From: JBOGFC01 sp050742155 | GTDB taxonomy: Bacteria; Actinomycetota; Acidimicrobiia; Spongiisociales; JALYHC01 | Assembly (NCBI GenBank): GCA_050742155.1 | Contig: JBOGFC010000008.1 | Location: 1-22,289, forward strand | Direction of reading: 5' to 3' | DNA: 22,289 bases | Shown: one piece after another, positions 20,689-22,289 of the stretch | Position numbering within the stretch: position 1 is the first letter of the stretch | Layout of the letters: every line of letters begins with the position of its first letter | Position numbers and translations under genes: made by a program | The notes under the pieces: model-generated | What the model was told of the DNA's origin: nothing | Databases searched by the model: none | The model's input: only the letters and a program-made list of their open reading frames with translations

Positions 20689-21516
20689 GTGACGGGTCGG
20701 CTCCCGAACTTCCTGATCATCGGCGCCATGCGGTCCGGCACGACCTCGCTGGCCCATTACCTGGCCGGGCACCCTGACGTCTTCTTCTCACGGCCCAAGG
20801 AGCTGCACTTCTTCGACAGCCACTATCAGCGCGGGGTGGAGTGGTACCGCGCACAGTTCGCCGGGGCCGGGTCGAAGCAGGCGGTGGGGGAAGCGACCCC
20901 CAACTACCTGCACCACGCCCAGTCGATCGCCCACATGGCCGAGGTGGTCCGGGAAGCCCGGCTGCTGGTCGTGCTGCGCGATCCGGTCGACCGGGCCTAC
21001 TCGCACTACTGGCACAACCGGGCCCGCGGCAAGGAACCACTCAGCTTCGAAGCCGCCCTGGCCACTGAGGACCGCCGCCTGGAGGGAGACGACCTCGACC
21101 GCGCCTGGTACTCGTACCTGGACCGGGGGCGGTACCTCGGACAGCTTCGTCGGGTCTGCGAGTTCTTTCCCCGTCGGGCCCTGCACGTGCTGCTCTTCGA
21201 GGACCTGCGAGACCGGCCGGAGAGCACTTATCGGGCGGCATGCCGGTTCCTCTCGCTCGATGACGAGCCGGTGCCGGCCAGCGTCGGGATCCCCTACAAC
21301 CGGTTCGTCCAGTTCCGCTCGCCCACCCTCCGTCGGTTGGGCAAACGGCTCCCCGACCTCGCCCGCCGCGCCCTCGGCAGGATCAACATGGTCCAGGCCA
21401 CCCAGTACCCTCCGATGGAGGCGGCCACCCGGGCCCGCCTGGCCGGTCTCTTCCGGGAGGACAACGCCCGTCTGGCCGATTTCCTGGGTCGTGACCTCTC
21501 CGTGTGGGCCGGATGA
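20689..21516 (+). CDS. Carbohydrate sulfotransferase (heparan-sulfate/NodH-like)
   Basis: The 275-residue protein carries LPNFLIIGAMRSGTTSLAHY (5-24), KELHFFDSHYQRGVEWYR (36-53), GEATPNYL (66-73) and LLVVLRDPVDRAYSHYWHN (91-109), the standard motifs of carbohydrate sulfotransferases using PAPS. YLDRGRYLGQLRRVCEFFP is the acceptor-region signature. The N-terminus is about three-quarters identical to the truncated gene at the left edge of the window, so the two are recent paralogues. The start at GTG 20689 fits both that alignment and a leaderless -10 box; GTG 20668, with GGAG 9 bases upstream, is the alternative. It is divergent from the secreted CTPGFWKNHP protein and followed, after 74 bases, by a membrane-protein gene. 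Confidence 0.92.
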   Translation: MTGRLPNFLIIGAMRSGTTSLAHYLAGHPDVFFSRPKELHFFDSHYQRGVEWYRAQFAGAGSKQAVGEATPNYLHHAQSIAHMAEVVREARLLVVLRDPVDRAYSHYWHNRARGKEPLSFEAALATEDRRLEGDDLDRAWYSYLDRGRYLGQLRRVCEFFPRRALHVLLFEDLRDRPESTYRAACRFLSLDDEPVPASVGIPYNRFVQFRSPTLRRLGKRLPDLARRALGRINMVQATQYPPMEAATRARLAGLFREDNARLADFLGRDLSVWAG

Positions 21517-21550
21517 GCCGCGAACGCGAGGAGTAGCGCTCCGGGGACGA

Positions 21551-21564
21551 TCAGAGTACTCTGA
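21551..21564. repeat. 14-bp perfect palindrome upstream of a membrane-protein gene
   Basis: TCAGAGTACTCTGA is its own reverse complement. It lies 26 bases before ATG 21591, overlapping where a promoter would be expected, and could be an operator for a dimeric repressor. A palindrome of this length is expected about once by chance in a window this size, so only its location makes it notable. Confidence 0.35.
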
Positions 21565-21590
21565 GCGCACTTTCGACAAGGGGTGGACCA

Positions 21591-22061
21591 ATGAGGCGGG
21601 CTGAAAGGGGCGCGGGAGCGCGCCTCGGGCTGATGGCGGTCAGCATCGTGCTGGCGGCCGGGATCTTCCTGGTTTACGAGGAGCTGAGGCGGGCCAGACG
21701 CAAGGACTTCCCGTTCCAATGGGATGCGCTCTTCCTGCACGGTCTGCTCGTGCTGGCGATCGGGATCCTGGTGGCGCTCTTCATCCGGATGGCCATCAGC
21801 GGAGGGCCCGCCTGGGTGGCCTGGGCCTCCGTGGTGCTGGCCGTGCCCTCGGTGCTCTTGGCTGTGGCCCCCTACGTGACGGAGGTGTTCGGCGTCCCCT
21901 GGTTTCCCGAGCGGTTGGTGGGGGAGGGTTTCCATCAGCTCGGCATGGCCGGGTTGGGATTGGCCATCGGCCTTCCCCTGGCCGGGCGGCTGTCGCGAGG
22001 CTCGCCGGTCCGCCGGCAGGCGATAGCGGACGATCTCTCCCTGGCGGAGCACTCCCGTTGA
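21591..22061 (+). CDS. Small integral membrane protein, about four helices
   Basis: The 156-residue protein has four hydrophobic stretches (about 11-30, 47-69, 74-95 and 115-131), an Arg-rich first loop (LRRARRKDFPFQW) and a soluble C-terminal tail. No family motif was recognised. ATG 21591 follows GGGG with a suitable gap. The next gene's TTG overlaps its TGA (TTGA), so it is coupled to a lipoprotein gene, suggesting the two act together at the membrane. Function unknown. Confidence 0.72.
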   Translation: MRRAERGAGARLGLMAVSIVLAAGIFLVYEELRRARRKDFPFQWDALFLHGLLVLAIGILVALFIRMAISGGPAWVAWASVVLAVPSVLLAVAPYVTEVFGVPWFPERLVGEGFHQLGMAGLGLAIGLPLAGRLSRGSPVRRQAIADDLSLAEHSR

Positions 22062-22289
22062 CGCCACCGGCGGTCAGGTCCATCAGGTTCTCCGGGGCGG
22101 CTGCCCTGCTGGCGCTGGTGGCCGGCGCCTGCGCGGTCGCCGAACCCTTGCCCAGCTCGGACATCGCTCATTGGGAAGCGGCCGCGCCTGCCCCCTTCAC
22201 CCGGCACGAGCACGAAGCGACCGCACACGAGGGTCGCCTCCTGGTCATGGGCAATCGGGCCGGGGTGTCGGTCGCCGAGCCGGTCGGCG
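22058..22289 (+). CDS. Probable lipoprotein, N-terminal part (truncated by window edge)
   Basis: About 77 residues are visible: a basic N-terminus, a hydrophobic core (AAALLALVAGAC) with a candidate lipidated Cys25, then RHEHEATAHEGRLLVMG, which resembles one blade strand of a kelch-type beta-propeller (R..H.A....G.L.V.G). The TTG start overlaps the stop of the preceding membrane-protein gene by four bases; no other start gives the signal peptide. If the kelch reading is right it would be the third surface propeller in the window. The remainder lies outside, so this is provisional. Confidence 0.65.
   Translation, partial: MTPPAVRSIRFSGAAALLALVAGACAVAEPLPSSDIAHWEAAAPAPFTRHEHEATAHEGRLLVMGNRAGVSVAEPVG

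Noticed and set aside
1..22289. tRNA, rRNA, CRISPR array, insertion sequence or prophage genes
   Set aside because: Looked for by eye (repeat arrays, transposase or integrase motifs, rRNA-like blocks) and none found; a covariance-model search would be needed to exclude small RNAs.

Overview
The window is GC-rich, densely packed DNA. It has strongly codon-biased genes, many GTG/TTG starts and several start codons lying 7-9 bases after a TANNNT -10 box (leaderless style). Together these suggest an actinobacterium (Actinomycetota), possibly an uncultured or environmental lineage, but no phylogenetic marker gene is present, so this is an inference. No rRNA, tRNA, CRISPR array, transposase or phage gene was seen. 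The content is accessory: sulfotransferases, glycosyltransferases, a sugar deacetylase, a pyrrole-type natural-product cassette, an ABC exporter and secreted surface proteins.

Layout. Positions 1-1142 (minus) hold the N-terminal part of a sulfotransferase and a GT2 glycosyltransferase. A divergent six-helix membrane protein follows (1213-1818), then a sulfotransferase (2006-2848). From 9144 down to 2866 the minus strand carries a sulfotransferase, a GT4 glycosyltransferase, a flavin-dependent halogenase, an acyl-CoA-dehydrogenase-like enzyme and a free-standing adenylation domain. The binding-pocket residues of the adenylation domain read D-L-F-Y-L-A-L-V-C, the signature remembered for L-prolyl-AMP ligases of pyrrole pathways (PltF/RedM/CloN4 type). 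The three enzymes together match the classic route proline -> pyrrole-2-carboxyl thioester -> halogenated pyrrole. No carrier protein or flavin reductase is visible.

From about 9150 rightward on the plus strand come a polysaccharide deacetylase overlapping a sulfotransferase by one base, a possible tiny membrane protein, and a three-gene overlapping unit (APH/choline-kinase-like phosphotransferase, beta-propeller lipoprotein, seven-blade FG-GAP/UnbV lipoprotein). On the minus strand, 17152-15315 encodes an ABC ATPase and an ABC-2 permease. Next are a membrane-anchored SGNH-like hydrolase and a sulfotransferase (17250-19509), a secreted protein with a C-terminal CTPGFWKNHP module (20563-19511), another sulfotransferase closely related to the truncated one at the left edge (20689-21516), a four-helix membrane protein and the start of a lipoprotein.

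Working model (inference): the locus builds, modifies and exports a heavily sulfated saccharide or glycoconjugate. Six sulfotransferases, two glycosyltransferases, a deacetylase and a kinase act on it, and a possibly chlorinated pyrrole-2-carboxyl group may be attached. Surface lipoproteins and an anchored esterase-like protein may handle or respond to the product. The pairing of a pyrrole-halogenation cassette with many sulfotransferases is the most unusual feature of the window.
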